This document shows positions 27,001 through 34,608 of a stretch of DNA of 42,034 nt, piece after piece. Each line of letters starts with the position of its first letter. Positions within the stretch are counted from its first letter, which is position 1. A program made the translations under genes and the position numbers. The notes beneath the pieces are model-generated. The model did no database searches. It was not told the DNA's origin and saw only the letters and a list, made by a program, of their open reading frames with translations. The DNA comes from Ilumatobacteraceae bacterium (GTDB lineage: Bacteria > Actinomycetota > Acidimicrobiia > Acidimicrobiales > Ilumatobacteraceae): positions 1 through 42,034 of the forward strand of contig JALQUZ010000008.1 in the NCBI GenBank assembly GCA_023263695.1. Reading direction: 5' to 3'.

Positions 27001-27466
27001 GATCAAGCGCCGAAAATGCCTGCTGAATAGATAGGTATGCGTTGCGAGCACTTGCGCTTGCGTCTTTGCCAGCCAATTCGCCAACAGCTTTTGCTGTGCG
27101 CAATCGGTCATTGCGCAACGACCAGGTGGCGTCACGCAGCGCGATCAGTTCGTTGCTTCGTCGTTCAACTTCGCGCGTCGACAACCCAGACTCCGATTCC
27201 AGCTGCGCTTCTGCCCCCGTTGCCAATGCATCCAATTGATCAACGCGCGACACCAAGCCAGTTACCAAAGCAACGTTGTCAATAAGGGTTCCAAGCCCAG
27301 ACTCACCGCGCAATGAAGCATCCGCTTCGCCTACTAAGCGGCCAGATTCAGCGATGTTTCCGGCAGTGCCAGCGGCAATTGCTCGGTCAAGGGCATCCAG
27401 AATGTCGGCGGCAAGTGGCAACGGTCTTGCCGAGGGCCGCGACACAACGCAGATGATGCCGCACAT
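24041..27466 (-). CDS. glmS: Giant GlmS-like glutamine--fructose-6-phosphate aminotransferase
   Basis: A 1141-residue protein, against about 610 for standard GlmS, which makes glucosamine-6-phosphate for peptidoglycan. Starting at ATG 27466 gives MCGIICVV, so Cys2 can be the N-terminal glutaminase nucleophile. The usual RGYDSAG motif appears as RGRDSAG only at about 160-166, so some 130 mostly helical, Arg/Glu-rich residues are inserted. The glutaminase continues with LGHTRWASVG (254-263) and ALNGDVDNH. GEHKHFLSKEIAEAP (about 462-476) leads to the first SIS domain (ISQSGTTTDT, STKAFYSQ). The second SIS domain has GNGFNAVAAEEVRIKLSELC, with K715, E718 and H734 retained. Residues about 840-1141 are an extra domain I cannot assign. 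The gene follows glmM by ten bases, which supports a GlmS role, but catalytic competence of the isomerase site is not proven. Confidence 0.85.
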   Translation of the reverse strand: MCGIICVVSRPSARPLPLAADILDALDRAIAAGTAGNIAESGRLVGEADASLRGESGLGTLIDNVALVTGLVSRVDQLDALATGAEAQLESESGLSTREVERRSNELIALRDATWSLRNDRLRTAKAVGELAGKDASASARNAYLSIQQAFSALDRMEVRGRDSAGVNVLVWGHGLDATDKRVAPLLDGRLDDVLFTNGSVRVGAGNRAWSFVYKAAAEIGELGDNTRAMRTAVASDELLRLLVSQPQARVSILGHTRWASVGIISEPNAHPVNSEEVGGNSEAPYMLAALNGDVDNHADIKVRNGLHIAEPITTDAKVIPTVVARKNAAGMSLVDSFRETVAEFEGSVAIAVASADEPNSMMLALRGSGQGLYVGIAEDRFIVASEPYGVVEETLQYVRMDGESLADANNPSSRGQVIALDGDNAGSLAGMRMLAYDGTSIPLEDSNVYIAEVTTRDIDRGEHKHFLSKEIAEAPLSFRKTLRGKISERNGQLEATLDTTVLPEDIRAKLTAGTFTRIRVIGQGTAAIAGRSLAQLLRTMVDHRVQVDALPATELSGFQLELDMTDTLIIAISQSGTTTDTNRTVDLARTRGASVLAIVNRRGSELSAKADGVLFTSDGRDVEMSVASTKAFYSQVAAGALLSCAISAALGTGTNDERHQLLSALRTIPDAMFQVLALRPQISEAARQFAPARRYWTVVGNGFNAVAAEEVRIKLSELCYKSIACDITEDKKHIDLSCEPMIIVCATGLSDGTASDVAKEIAIYRAHKALPIVIAQEGEQRFDAAAAVISVPRVDPRVAFILSVMVGHLFGYEAALAIDSLARPLRSAREVVEHAVERGGVGSQLLAKVRSEIGVPATRFFEALATGMYDGNLEASTAVRVVTMLRDAMSNDPLQAYQQSSGKVGTPEAILDDLTSALTHSIDELTRPVDAIKHQAKTVTVGISRSDEGLLDRSLVQEVLKAGVSRDRLSYKTLKVIADLDPAVASIVGFTRYGIEGNVEANTATVKVIDRGGISLELTSRVDGNSVLVGTKHRVASDRNVLVARGRRDDRTVIFVPEAKGTETTGITLLHVLFHDRLPSSTMKNVLQGYDDRYNRLVDWVTETEGSFSEDRLAEVSVADLLILPISESANHWRTTQNGK

Positions 27467-27476
27467 GGGTACTAGG

Positions 27477-28787
27477 TTACCGAACCCCGCCGAAGCGCTG
27501 TGATGCAACCTCAGCAAGCCCTTGCGCCACAGCATCTGCGGTTTCCTGCGATGCTGCTTCCACCATCACGCGAACAACTGGCTCAGTTCCGCTTGCGCGC
27601 AACAACACACGGCCTACTCCGTTCAATTGCTGCGTCGCTTGAGCAATTTCGGATGCAAGTTGTTCTGCAGGGTTACTCTCCACTTGCGCAACTCGAACGT
27701 TGATCAGTGTTTGTGGAAGCGACGTCATTGCGTTGCGCGCAAGTGTTGCCAGTGGTTGCGCTTCACGTCGCACCAAATCAACAAGCATCGCACCAGCTAG
27801 CAATCCGTCTCCTGTTGTTGCATGGTCACGATAAATAATGTGCCCGCTTTGTTCTCCGCCCAACACCAATCCATGTTCGTCAAAGGCGACAAGAATGTTT
27901 CTGTCGCCAACTGGCGTGGTAACCACATTGATTCCCACTTTGTCCATGGCTTGGTGAAAACCAGCGTTTGTCATGACCGTTACTGCAACCGAGTTTGACT
28001 TCAACTTTCCACGTTTGTGCAAATCAATTGCGGCAAGCGCTATGAGGTGATCGCCGTCAACCACATCACCAATATGGTCAACGGCAATCACGCGATCTCC
28101 GTCGCCATCAAAAGCAAGACCTAAGTCGGCTTTGTGCAAGCGAACTGCTTCGCTCACCACTTCTGGGTGTGTTGCACCACAACCTTCGTTGATGTTCTTC
28201 CCATTCGGTTGATCGTTCAACACAATGACCGTTGCACCAAGACGTGCAAACACCTCTGGCGCAACATCGCTCATTGCCCCATTGGCGCAATCCAATACCA
28301 CGCGAATGTTGGCAAACGCCAAAACTGGAAAAAGTCCAACAATGTGAGACGCATACTCGCCCATCAAATCAACTTGAGTGGCCAAAGCAGAAGCCACGGT
28401 TGCCGAACCAGTCATGTGTGATTCAATTGCGTCTTGTTGCGCATCGCTTAGCTTCAGGCCTCCATTGGCAAACAGCTTTACACCATTGTCTAAGTACGGG
28501 TTATGCGAAGCGGTAATTGCTGCGCTGGCACAGCCTCGTTTTGCAGCCAAAAATGCAATTGCGGGTGTTGGGGCTACGCCAAGTAGTTCAACCGAAACGC
28601 CACCGGCAAGCAATCCATTGGCGAGCGCAGTCTCCAACTGTTTGCCAGATTCGCGAGTATCGCGACCAACCAAAACTTTGGTGAAGCCAAGTTCACGCGC
28701 AGCAACCATCCCAAGTTCTGCAACATATTGCTCGGTGAGTTCCGTGAAGGCGACTCCACGTACACCGTCGGTGCCAAATCGAAGCAT
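27477..28787 (-). CDS. glmM: Phosphoglucosamine mutase
   Basis: A 436-residue member of the alpha-D-phosphohexomutase family that converts glucosamine-6-phosphate to glucosamine-1-phosphate on the UDP-GlcNAc pathway. The phosphoserine is Ser94 in TASHNP. The Mg-binding aspartates are D227, D229 and D231 in FDGDGDRV. The sugar-binding GGEQSGHII and the phosphate-binding LLRASGTEPVVRVMVEA loops are present. The start MLRFGTDGVRG is characteristic of GlmM. It lies directly upstream of the GlmS-like gene, so consecutive pathway steps are encoded together, and downstream of rpsI after 49 bases. Confidence 0.97.
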   Translation of the reverse strand: MLRFGTDGVRGVAFTELTEQYVAELGMVAARELGFTKVLVGRDTRESGKQLETALANGLLAGGVSVELLGVAPTPAIAFLAAKRGCASAAITASHNPYLDNGVKLFANGGLKLSDAQQDAIESHMTGSATVASALATQVDLMGEYASHIVGLFPVLAFANIRVVLDCANGAMSDVAPEVFARLGATVIVLNDQPNGKNINEGCGATHPEVVSEAVRLHKADLGLAFDGDGDRVIAVDHIGDVVDGDHLIALAAIDLHKRGKLKSNSVAVTVMTNAGFHQAMDKVGINVVTTPVGDRNILVAFDEHGLVLGGEQSGHIIYRDHATTGDGLLAGAMLVDLVRREAQPLATLARNAMTSLPQTLINVRVAQVESNPAEQLASEIAQATQQLNGVGRVLLRASGTEPVVRVMVEAASQETADAVAQGLAEVASQRFGGVR

Positions 28788-28836
28788 CGTTTACACACAC
28801 ATCCGCGCGACGAACATCGCGCGAACCAACACGTGA

Positions 28837-29232
28837 TTAACGCTTCGTGTACTGAGGCGCCTTGCGCGCCTTCTTGAGGCCGTACTTCTTGCTTTCCTTC
28901 TTGCGCGAGTCGCGAGTAAGCAAGCCGGCCTTGCGAAGCACTGCGCGCTTCGTGTCATCCAACTCAAGAATGGATCGAGCGATCGCCATGCGAAGTGCGC
29001 CAGCCTGGCCTGCGATTCCGCCGCCCTGAATGTCACAGTCAACGTCGTATGCGGTTTCTGCTTCTACAACGCGAAATGCTTCGGTTGCTGCAGCACGCTG
29101 CAATGCGTTTGGAAAATAATCTTCAAACTCGCGTCCGTTGATTACTACTTTGCCAGTGCCTGGACGCAAACGCACGCGTGCGACTGCTTCCTTGCGACGA
29201 CCGGTTGTCTGTGTCAGTGGCTTTGTTCCCAC
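28837..29232 (-). CDS. rpsI: 30S ribosomal protein S9
   Basis: A 131-residue small-subunit protein whose C-terminal tail reaches the P-site tRNA. GRRKEAVARVRLRPGTGKVVINGR and the invariant C-terminus KARKAPQYTKR are diagnostic. The start is GTG 29232 with GAGGAG five bases upstream, a strong ribosome-binding site. It follows rplM by 28 bases, the universal rplM-rpsI pair. Confidence 0.97.
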   Translation of the reverse strand: MGTKPLTQTTGRRKEAVARVRLRPGTGKVVINGREFEDYFPNALQRAAATEAFRVVEAETAYDVDCDIQGGGIAGQAGALRMAIARSILELDDTKRAVLRKAGLLTRDSRKKESKKYGLKKARKAPQYTKR

Positions 29233-29260
29233 GTTTACTCCTCTATTCGATCTTTGCTAA

Positions 29261-29710
29261 TCAGCGCGCTTTTGCGTGCGGGATGTTCAACACTTTTGGT
29301 GCTTGTGCTTCGTGACCGTGTTCTGGTCCTGCGTGAACCTTCAACTTCTTGATCATCTGACGACCAAGTGGTCCTTTTGGCAACATGCCGCGAATGGTGC
29401 GACGAATTGCGTCTTCTGGCTTACGGCTGAGCAAATTAGCGTACGTCTGTGAGCGCAAACCGCCTGGGTAACCGCTGTAGTCGTGTACGAGTTCTTTGTC
29501 TGCCTTGCCCTTGGTCATCACGATCTTCGAAGCGTTGACAATGACAACGTGGTCACCAGTGTCCATGTGCATGGAGAACATTGGCTTATGCTTGCCGCGC
29601 AAAATCGATGCAACTTCTGTGCACATGCGACCAAGTACCAAGCCGTCGGCATCAACAACATGCCACTCGCGCTTAATTTCACTTGCTTTTGGACTGTACG
29701 TGCGCATCAT
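29261..29710 (-). CDS. rplM: 50S ribosomal protein L13
   Basis: A 149-residue early-assembly large-subunit protein. REWHVVDADGLVLGRMCTEVA, GKHKPMFSMHMDTGDHVVIVNA and GMLPKGPLGRQMIKKLKVHAGPEHGHEAQ are family hallmarks. Two consecutive ATG codons (29710, 29707) could serve as the start. The leader before them is T-rich and holds two hairpins. First gene of the rplM-rpsI operon. Confidence 0.97.
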   Translation of the reverse strand: MMRTYSPKASEIKREWHVVDADGLVLGRMCTEVASILRGKHKPMFSMHMDTGDHVVIVNASKIVMTKGKADKELVHDYSGYPGGLRSQTYANLLSRKPEDAIRRTIRGMLPKGPLGRQMIKKLKVHAGPEHGHEAQAPKVLNIPHAKAR

Positions 29711-29733
29711 AAAAAACTACTTTCGAAAACTGA

Positions 29734-29790
29734 GGACTTGGCCAGAAAATCAGCCAAACGCTGCCCCTATGGACCGTTTCAGGATAGGGG
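29734..29790 (-). other. Hairpins in the truA-rplM gap
   Basis: The 90 bases between truA and rplM contain no gene. On the minus strand CCCCTAT (29784-29790) pairs with ATAGGGG (29764-29770) across a 13-base loop. Nearer rplM, TTGGC-TGATTTTCTG-GCCAA makes a second 5-bp stem. The first could end truA transcription; both could form a leader for L13 autocontrol, as known for some other L13 leaders. Neither match is strong enough for a firm call. Confidence 0.35.
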
Positions 29791-29800
29791 TCTAGAGGGC

Positions 29801-30580
29801 CTAATCACAATCGGCTGGGTAGCCAACTTCCCACAAAATCAAACCTTGCGGGGGTGCCACGGGTGCCGCCTGTGACCTATCGCCAGACACGATGAGCCCG
29901 CGCATATCGCTTGGTGGGCGCTTGCCAAGGCCGATCTCAATGAAGGTGCCGACCAGCGCACGCACCATCTGATGGCAGAACGCATTAGCCCGAATATCGA
30001 ACCTCAACACTCCCTCGCCAAGGTCGCGCCAATCAGCATTCATGACGTGCCGACGCATGGAGTGCTCAAACGTGTCATTTTCATCGGCAGGTTTTGGCTT
30101 ACGACAAAATGCCGAGAAATCATGTTCGCCAATGACCGCATCGGATGCGAGCTGCATTGCTCGGAGCTTGAGTGGCTTCATGATGTGCCAGGCCGAGTCG
30201 ACCATAAATGGGTTTGGCGTTTCTGTGTTCAACACGGTGTAGCGATACGAGCGCCACAGTGCGGTATATCGAGCATGAAAATCGGACTTTGTCCACACTG
30301 CTTCACGCACTGCAATAGATGGACCACATAACGAGTTCAGTTGCTTCATGAGCACGGGCAAATTCACGCGATCAGGTAGATCTGCGCCAATTATTTGTCC
30401 CCATGCGTGCACACCTGCATCGGTGCGACCTGCAGGAATGATCTTTACTTCCTCTTGCAAAATTTGTTCGAGCGCACCTTCAATCGTGGACGCGACGGTG
30501 TCAACTCCAGGATTAGTAGCAAAGCCATGAAATTGATCGCCCTTGTAGGCGATCGTCATGCGTGCGCGACGCATGGCCAT
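29801..30580 (-). CDS. truA: tRNA pseudouridine(38-40) synthase TruA
   Basis: A 259-residue enzyme that converts U38-U40 of the tRNA anticodon stem to pseudouridine. The catalytic Asp54 lies in GRTDAGVHAWGQ. YTALWRSYRYTV and RFDIRANAFCHQMVRALVGTFIEIG are the other family motifs, and the protein ends with the usual GLILWEVGYP. It begins six bases after rplQ, so it is the last gene of the alpha operon, the usual bacterial arrangement. The alternative ATG at 30574 (third residue) would be equally acceptable. Confidence 0.96.
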   Translation of the reverse strand: MAMRRARMTIAYKGDQFHGFATNPGVDTVASTIEGALEQILQEEVKIIPAGRTDAGVHAWGQIIGADLPDRVNLPVLMKQLNSLCGPSIAVREAVWTKSDFHARYTALWRSYRYTVLNTETPNPFMVDSAWHIMKPLKLRAMQLASDAVIGEHDFSAFCRKPKPADENDTFEHSMRRHVMNADWRDLGEGVLRFDIRANAFCHQMVRALVGTFIEIGLGKRPPSDMRGLIVSGDRSQAAPVAPPQGLILWEVGYPADCD

Positions 30581-30586
30581 GATGAA

Positions 30587-30958
30587 TCAGACGAGTTCGA
30601 TACGCGCCATAGGTGCATTGTCACCATGGCGTGGACCAAGCTTGAGCACGCGGGTGTATCCACCATTGCGGCCGGTATAGCGAGGTGCAACAACGTTTAC
30701 CAACTTGTTGGTCATTTCCTTGTCATTCAAGTACGACTGAATCTGACGAATGCGGTGAATGCGCATTGGGCCTTCGCCCTGCGCCTTGATTGCCTTCGTG
30801 ATCAACTTCTCTGCGATTGGGCGAAGTGCCTTGGCCTTGCCTTCGGTGGTCACAATGCCCTCTGCAGCAAAAAGTGATGCAGCGAGGTTTGCCATCAACA
30901 ATTTTTGATGGTGTGCGCTATGTCCGAAGTTTCGGGCTCGTCTTGGTGTTGCTGGCAT
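30587..30958 (-). CDS. rplQ: 50S ribosomal protein L17
   Basis: A 123-residue large-subunit protein located near the exit tunnel. HHQKLLMANLAASLFAAEGIVTTEGKAKALRPIAEKLIT is the family core. The C-terminal NGGYTRVLKLGPRHGDNAPMARIELV is diagnostic. It follows rpoA after 41 bases, as in the standard alpha operon. Confidence 0.97.
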   Translation of the reverse strand: MPATPRRARNFGHSAHHQKLLMANLAASLFAAEGIVTTEGKAKALRPIAEKLITKAIKAQGEGPMRIHRIRQIQSYLNDKEMTNKLVNVVAPRYTGRNGGYTRVLKLGPRHGDNAPMARIELV

Positions 30959-30999
30959 GTGTCATCGTCTCCTATGAAGTGGTGCGTATTGGTGCGCTA

Positions 31000-31929
31000 T
31001 CAGATGCGCAGTGACAATCCGCGTTCGTCGAGCTTCAACTTGATTTCATCCAACGACTTCTGACCGAAGTTGGTGATGTTCAAAAGATCTTCTTCACTAC
31101 GAAGCAGCAATTCGCCAACAGTGTTGACCTGTGCGCGCTTCAAGCAGTTACGTGGACGCTCGCTCAAGTCGAGGTCTTCGATGCTCAAGTCGAGGTCTGG
31201 CGAACCAGCACCCGTTCCCGCAAGCTCACCAAGTTCGAGTGCCATTGGCGCATCGCTCATGGTTGCTACAAGATCGACCAATGAACGAAGTGTTGCGCCC
31301 GCTGATGCAAGTGCTTCGCGTGGCTCAATGGTTCCATCGGTTTCAATGTCGATGACGATCTTGTCGTAGTTCGTTGACTGCTCAACACGTGTTGGCTCTA
31401 CGAGGTAGGTGCAACGACGTACTGGTGAGAAAATTGCGTCGATTGGAATGATGCCAATGACCTTGCGGGTGTCGCGATCGCTTGATGCGTAGCCTTTGCC
31501 TCGCTCAATCGTGAGGTCTACAACCAAACGACCCTTTGCCGACAATGTGGCAATGTGCTGTGACTTGTTCAGAATTTCAACACCGGTTGGGCACACGATG
31601 TCGGCTGCAGTGATGTCTGCTGGGCCCTTCACATCAAGTGTGATGACCACTGGTTCGTCACTTTCAGAGACAACAACAATGTCCTTCAAGTTCAAAATAA
31701 TTTCGGTGACATCTTCTGTGATGCCTTCGATGACATCAAACTCATGAAGAGCTGATTCAAACTTGACTGATGTGATTGCTGCGCCAGGAATTGACGACAA
31801 CAACATGCGGCGAAGGGAGTTTCCAATGGTGTGACCCAAGCCTGGCTCGAGTGGTCCAATCGAAAACTTCTGACGGTTGCCTTCTGGTGAACCGATTGCT
31901 TCAACTGATGGGCGCTGAATAACAAGCAT
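31000..31929 (-). CDS. rpoA: DNA-directed RNA polymerase subunit alpha
   Basis: A 309-residue RNA polymerase alpha subunit. The N-terminal assembly domain includes PLEPGLGHTIGNSLRRMLLSSIPGAAIT, the interface for the alpha dimer and beta/beta'. After an acidic linker (SPDLDLSIEDLDL) comes the C-terminal domain with LSERPRNCLKRAQVNTVGELL and NFGQKSLDEIK, which contacts UP elements and activators. Length and domain order are normal. It lies between rpsD and rplQ in the alpha operon. Confidence 0.98.
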   Translation of the reverse strand: MLVIQRPSVEAIGSPEGNRQKFSIGPLEPGLGHTIGNSLRRMLLSSIPGAAITSVKFESALHEFDVIEGITEDVTEIILNLKDIVVVSESDEPVVITLDVKGPADITAADIVCPTGVEILNKSQHIATLSAKGRLVVDLTIERGKGYASSDRDTRKVIGIIPIDAIFSPVRRCTYLVEPTRVEQSTNYDKIVIDIETDGTIEPREALASAGATLRSLVDLVATMSDAPMALELGELAGTGAGSPDLDLSIEDLDLSERPRNCLKRAQVNTVGELLLRSEEDLLNITNFGQKSLDEIKLKLDERGLSLRI

Positions 31930-31960
31930 TGATATCTCCTATTGCCAATTCGTTTAGGGG

Positions 31961-32578
31961 TTACTTCGAGTAAAGCTCAACAATGAGCTGTTCACGTACT
32001 GGTACATCGATTTGCTCGCGTGATGGAAGTTCGCGAACGGTGACCTGCTTGCCACCTTCTGCACGATCGATCCAACCAACCATCTTGTGGTCGAGGGTGT
32101 CAATGTTGTGCTGAATAACGATCATGTTTGCGGCCTTCTCGGAAAGCGTGACAACTTGTCCACGACCAACGCTGTATGAAGGAATATTCACGCGCTTGCC
32201 ATCGACCAATACGAGGCCGTGGCTTACGAACTGACGTGCCTGCGGACGGGTGTTTGCCCAACCTGCGCGGTACACCACGTTGTCCAAGCGGCACTCAAGC
32301 AAACGGAGCAAGTTTTCACCGGTTGGACCAGCCAAACGCGTTGCTTCTTCGTATGCCTTGCGGAACTGACGCTCGAGTACACCGTAGATGTACTTAGCCT
32401 TCTGCTTTTCCTGCAATTGCAAGAGGTATTCACTGCCAGCTCCACGACGACGTGTGCGGCCGTGTGTTCCTGGTGGGAATGGGCGACGCTCAAGAGCCTT
32501 TGAGCCCTTGGTGTTTTCGTAAATGTTGACACCGAGACGGCGCGAAATACGCACCTTTGGTCCTGTATAGCGAGCCAT
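31961..32578 (-). CDS. rpsD: 30S ribosomal protein S4
   Basis: A 205-residue primary 16S-binding protein and mRNA-entry helicase component. It starts MARYTGPKVRISRRLG and has an S4 RNA-binding domain around RLDNVVYRAGWANTRPQARQFVSHG. The N-terminal region lacks the CxxC zinc motif, so this is the zinc-free type. It starts three bases after rpsK's stop region. Confidence 0.98.
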   Translation of the reverse strand: MARYTGPKVRISRRLGVNIYENTKGSKALERRPFPPGTHGRTRRRGAGSEYLLQLQEKQKAKYIYGVLERQFRKAYEEATRLAGPTGENLLRLLECRLDNVVYRAGWANTRPQARQFVSHGLVLVDGKRVNIPSYSVGRGQVVTLSEKAANMIVIQHNIDTLDHKMVGWIDRAEGGKQVTVRELPSREQIDVPVREQLIVELYSK

Positions 32579-32581
32579 GAC

Positions 32582-32974
32582 TTACGGCCTCTTTCGCTTT
32601 GGCTGGAGGCAACCGTTGTGTGGAACTGGCGTTACATCTTTAATGCCAGACACTTCGATGCCAAGGTTTTGAATAGAACGTAGTGCGGTATCGCGACCCG
32701 AACCTGGGCCCTTTACATGCACTTCAACGCGACGAAGACCTTGTTCCATTGCTGCACGGCCTGCTTTTTCTGCTGCCATTTGTGCTGCGTATGGAGTTGA
32801 CTTGCGCGAACCGGAGAATCCAACGCCGCCCGACGATGCCCATGAAATGACATTGCCTTCTGTGTCGGTGATGGACACGATGGTGTTGTTGAACGAGCTC
32901 TTAATGTGCACAACGCCGGTCGCGATATTTTTGCGATCGCGCTTGCGCTTACGAGGTGCTGGTGCCTTTGCCAT
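32582..32974 (-). CDS. rpsK: 30S ribosomal protein S11
   Basis: A 130-residue platform protein that lies near the E-site codon. [48 protein letters not shown] and the C-terminus [21 protein letters not shown] are diagnostic. It lies between rpsM and rpsD, with three bases to each. Confidence 0.98.
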   Translation of the reverse strand: MAKAPAPRKRKRDRKNIATGVVHIKSSFNNTIVSITDTEGNVISWASSGGVGFSGSRKSTPYAAQMAAEKAGRAAMEQGLRRVEVHVKGPGSGRDTALRSIQNLGIEVSGIKDVTPVPHNGCLQPKRKRP

Positions 32975-32977
32975 GAT

Positions 32978-33358
32978 TTACTTCCTCACTGCCATCTTCT
33001 TGTTGGCCACAGTCTTCTTCGGACCCTTGCGAGTACGAGCGTTGGTGTGTGTGCGCTGACCACGTACAGGGAGACCCTTGCGGTGACGCGTTCCTTGGTA
33101 TGAACCAATTTCAATCTTGCGCTTGATGTCGGTCTGCACATCGCGGCGAAGGTCGCCTTCAACCGTGAGGTTTTGTTCGATGTACATACGAATCTTGTTG
33201 ACTTCAGAGTCGGTGAGATTGCGAACACGGGTGTCTGGGTTGAGATCGAGTTCCTTGCACATCTTTTGCGCAGTGGTGTTACCAATGCCGAAAATGTAGG
33301 TAAGCGAAATCACCAAACGCTTTTCGCGTGGGATGTCTACTCCTGAAATACGTGCCAT
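32978..33358 (-). CDS. rpsM: 30S ribosomal protein S13
   Basis: A 126-residue head protein whose tail contacts the P-site tRNA and bridges to the 50[44 protein letters not shown] and [19 protein letters not shown] (here [10 protein letters not shown]) are diagnostic. It is preceded by rpmJ, 13 bases upstream. Confidence 0.98.
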   Translation of the reverse strand: MARISGVDIPREKRLVISLTYIFGIGNTTAQKMCKELDLNPDTRVRNLTDSEVNKIRMYIEQNLTVEGDLRRDVQTDIKRKIEIGSYQGTRHRKGLPVRGQRTHTNARTRKGPKKTVANKKMAVRK

Positions 33359-33371
33359 CTGATGTTCCTTC

Positions 33372-33485
33372 TCAGCCTTGACGTTGCTTGTGACGAGGGT
33401 TTTCGCAAATCACCATCACGCGACCGTGCCGGCGAATGACCTTGCACTTTTCGCAAATTTTCTTGACGCTTGGTTTAACTTTCAC
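33372..33485 (-). CDS. rpmJ: 50S ribosomal protein L36
   Basis: A complete 37-codon frame from GTG 33485 to TGA 33372 encodes L36. The product begins [14 protein letters not shown] and ends [10 protein letters not shown]. The zinc ligands are Cys11, Cys14, Cys27 and His32, so this is the zinc-binding type. GAGG lies five bases before the GTG. It sits between infA and rpsM, its standard place. The gene is short enough to be lost by length filters. Confidence 0.97.
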   Translation of the reverse strand: MKVKPSVKKICEKCKVIRRHGRVMVICENPRHKQRQG

Positions 33486-33528
33486 TTCGGCCTCGTGATT
33501 GATGTTCGATTATGTGGTTATGAAATCT

Positions 33529-33753
33529 TTATTTATGTCGGTATGTAATGCGACCTCGTGTGAGGTCATATGGCGTTAGCTCTACTTGGACTTTGTCCCC
33601 TGGCAAAATACGGATGTAATTCATTCGCATCTTTCCTGAAATATGAGCTAACACTGTGTGTCCGTTTTCGAGTTCGACGCGAAACATTGCGTTAGGCAGC
33701 GACTCTGTAATTGTGCCTTCCAGCACAATTGCATCTTCTTTGTTTTTTGGCAG
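33529..33753 (-). CDS. infA: Translation initiation factor IF-1, probably CTG start
   Basis: A 74-residue IF-1 that binds the ribosomal A site during initiation. The S1/OB fold is canonical: [36 protein letters not shown] and the closing [16 protein letters not shown]. The frame contains no in-frame ATG near the N-terminus. If CTG 33753 starts translation, the product is [13 protein letters not shown], the expected length and sequence. A strong GAGGAG (33760-33765) is six bases away. In-frame GTG 33771 and TTG 33783 would add 6 or 10 unusual residues and have no well-spaced Shine-Dalgarno. I therefore favour CTG, an exceptional start codon. adk lies upstream and rpmJ downstream. Confidence 0.9.
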   Translation of the reverse strand: MPKNKEDAIVLEGTITESLPNAMFRVELENGHTVLAHISGKMRMNYIRILPGDKVQVELTPYDLTRGRITYRHK

Positions 33754-33759
33754 GGCTTT

Positions 33760-33765
33760 CTCCTC
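33760..33765 (-). promoter_or_regulatory. Ribosome-binding site deciding the infA start
   Basis: On the minus strand GAGGAG is followed by AAAGCC and CTG. The six-base spacing is ideal for initiation at the CTG and not for the upstream GTG or TTG, which lie before or inside it. Confidence 0.6.
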
Positions 33766-33821
33766 AAACACACGGACATACAAGCCAGTCGGAAGGAAAT
33801 CCCTCCAAAAGGCGAAGGGTT

Positions 33822-33849
33822 ATGCTACCGCCGCATTTCCCTGTCCCAA
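33822..33849 (-). promoter_or_regulatory. Candidate promoter in the adk-infA gap
   Basis: TTGGGA (33844-33849) and TAGCAT (33822-33827) on the minus strand are 16 bases apart in the gap of about 140 bases between adk and infA. Downstream GGAGGG-ATTT-CCTTCC (33791-33806) can form a six-pair hairpin in the infA leader. A separate infA-rpmJ-rpsM promoter would be reasonable where map is missing, but the evidence is only hexamer similarity. Confidence 0.3.
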
Positions 33850-33893
33850 AACCCCAAAACACAAGGAGATGGGTGAATTCAGCAGGGTCATGA

Positions 33894-34556
33894 TTAGCGA
33901 TTCTTGATGCCGGCAACAGCCGTATGGAGGCGGGCAAACACTTCATCAGGGGTGCCAAGGCCGTCGACTACAGCCAGTTTGTTCTGGTCCTTGTAGTAAG
34001 CAATCAAAGGCGAGGTCATGGCGTCATAGAGGTCGAGTCGATGATTGATGGCTTCAGGGGTGTCATCGGCCCGCTGCACCACTGATCCACCGCACTTCTC
34101 ACACGCCCAAGGGTTCGCTTCACTGCCAGTAGCCACATAATTGGCCTGGCATTGCTCACACACACGTCGCGCGGACAAGCGACTCAATACCAATTCACGC
34201 TTCACCTCAAGATCAATCACCATGTCGATTGGTCGAACTTCGCTGATGTGGTCGAGAGCCTGAGCCTGAGCAACAGTGCGCGGGAAGCCATCCAAAATGA
34301 AGCCATTCACACGTGCATCTTCTTCGCCAATGCGACCTTGCACCAGGCTAATCATGAGTTCATCGTTGACCAGTTCACCCTTGTCGAGCACTTCCTTTAC
34401 AGCTCGTCCGAGCGGAGAATCTTTACGCACTGCTGCGCGCAACATTTCACCGGTTGAAATATGTGGTGCGCCAAACTCTGCTGCGATACGCACACACTGT
34501 GTGCCCTTTCCTGCGCCTTGACGGCCAAGCATGATGATGCGAATTGCATTCGACAT
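33894..34556 (-). CDS. adk: Adenylate kinase
   Basis: A 220-residue kinase catalysing 2 ADP = ATP + AMP. The P-loop is GRQGAGKGTQ (11-20), the AMP-binding segment is HISTGEMLRAAV, and DGFPRT (89-93) is another family motif. The LID domain contains Cys133, Cys136, Cys152 and Cys155 (CEQC, CEKC), predicting a structural zinc. The long form with full LID is typical of bacteria. The first hydrophobic IIMLG begins the P-loop strand. It follows secY after 52 bases. map, which usually follows adk, is not present. Confidence 0.97.
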   Translation of the reverse strand: MSNAIRIIMLGRQGAGKGTQCVRIAAEFGAPHISTGEMLRAAVRKDSPLGRAVKEVLDKGELVNDELMISLVQGRIGEEDARVNGFILDGFPRTVAQAQALDHISEVRPIDMVIDLEVKRELVLSRLSARRVCEQCQANYVATGSEANPWACEKCGGSVVQRADDTPEAINHRLDLYDAMTSPLIAYYKDQNKLAVVDGLGTPDEVFARLHTAVAGIKNR

Positions 34557-34608
34557 GGTGGTGATTCTTTCGTGAAATTCGTGAAATGTGTTTCCTAAAG
34601 AGGAAACG

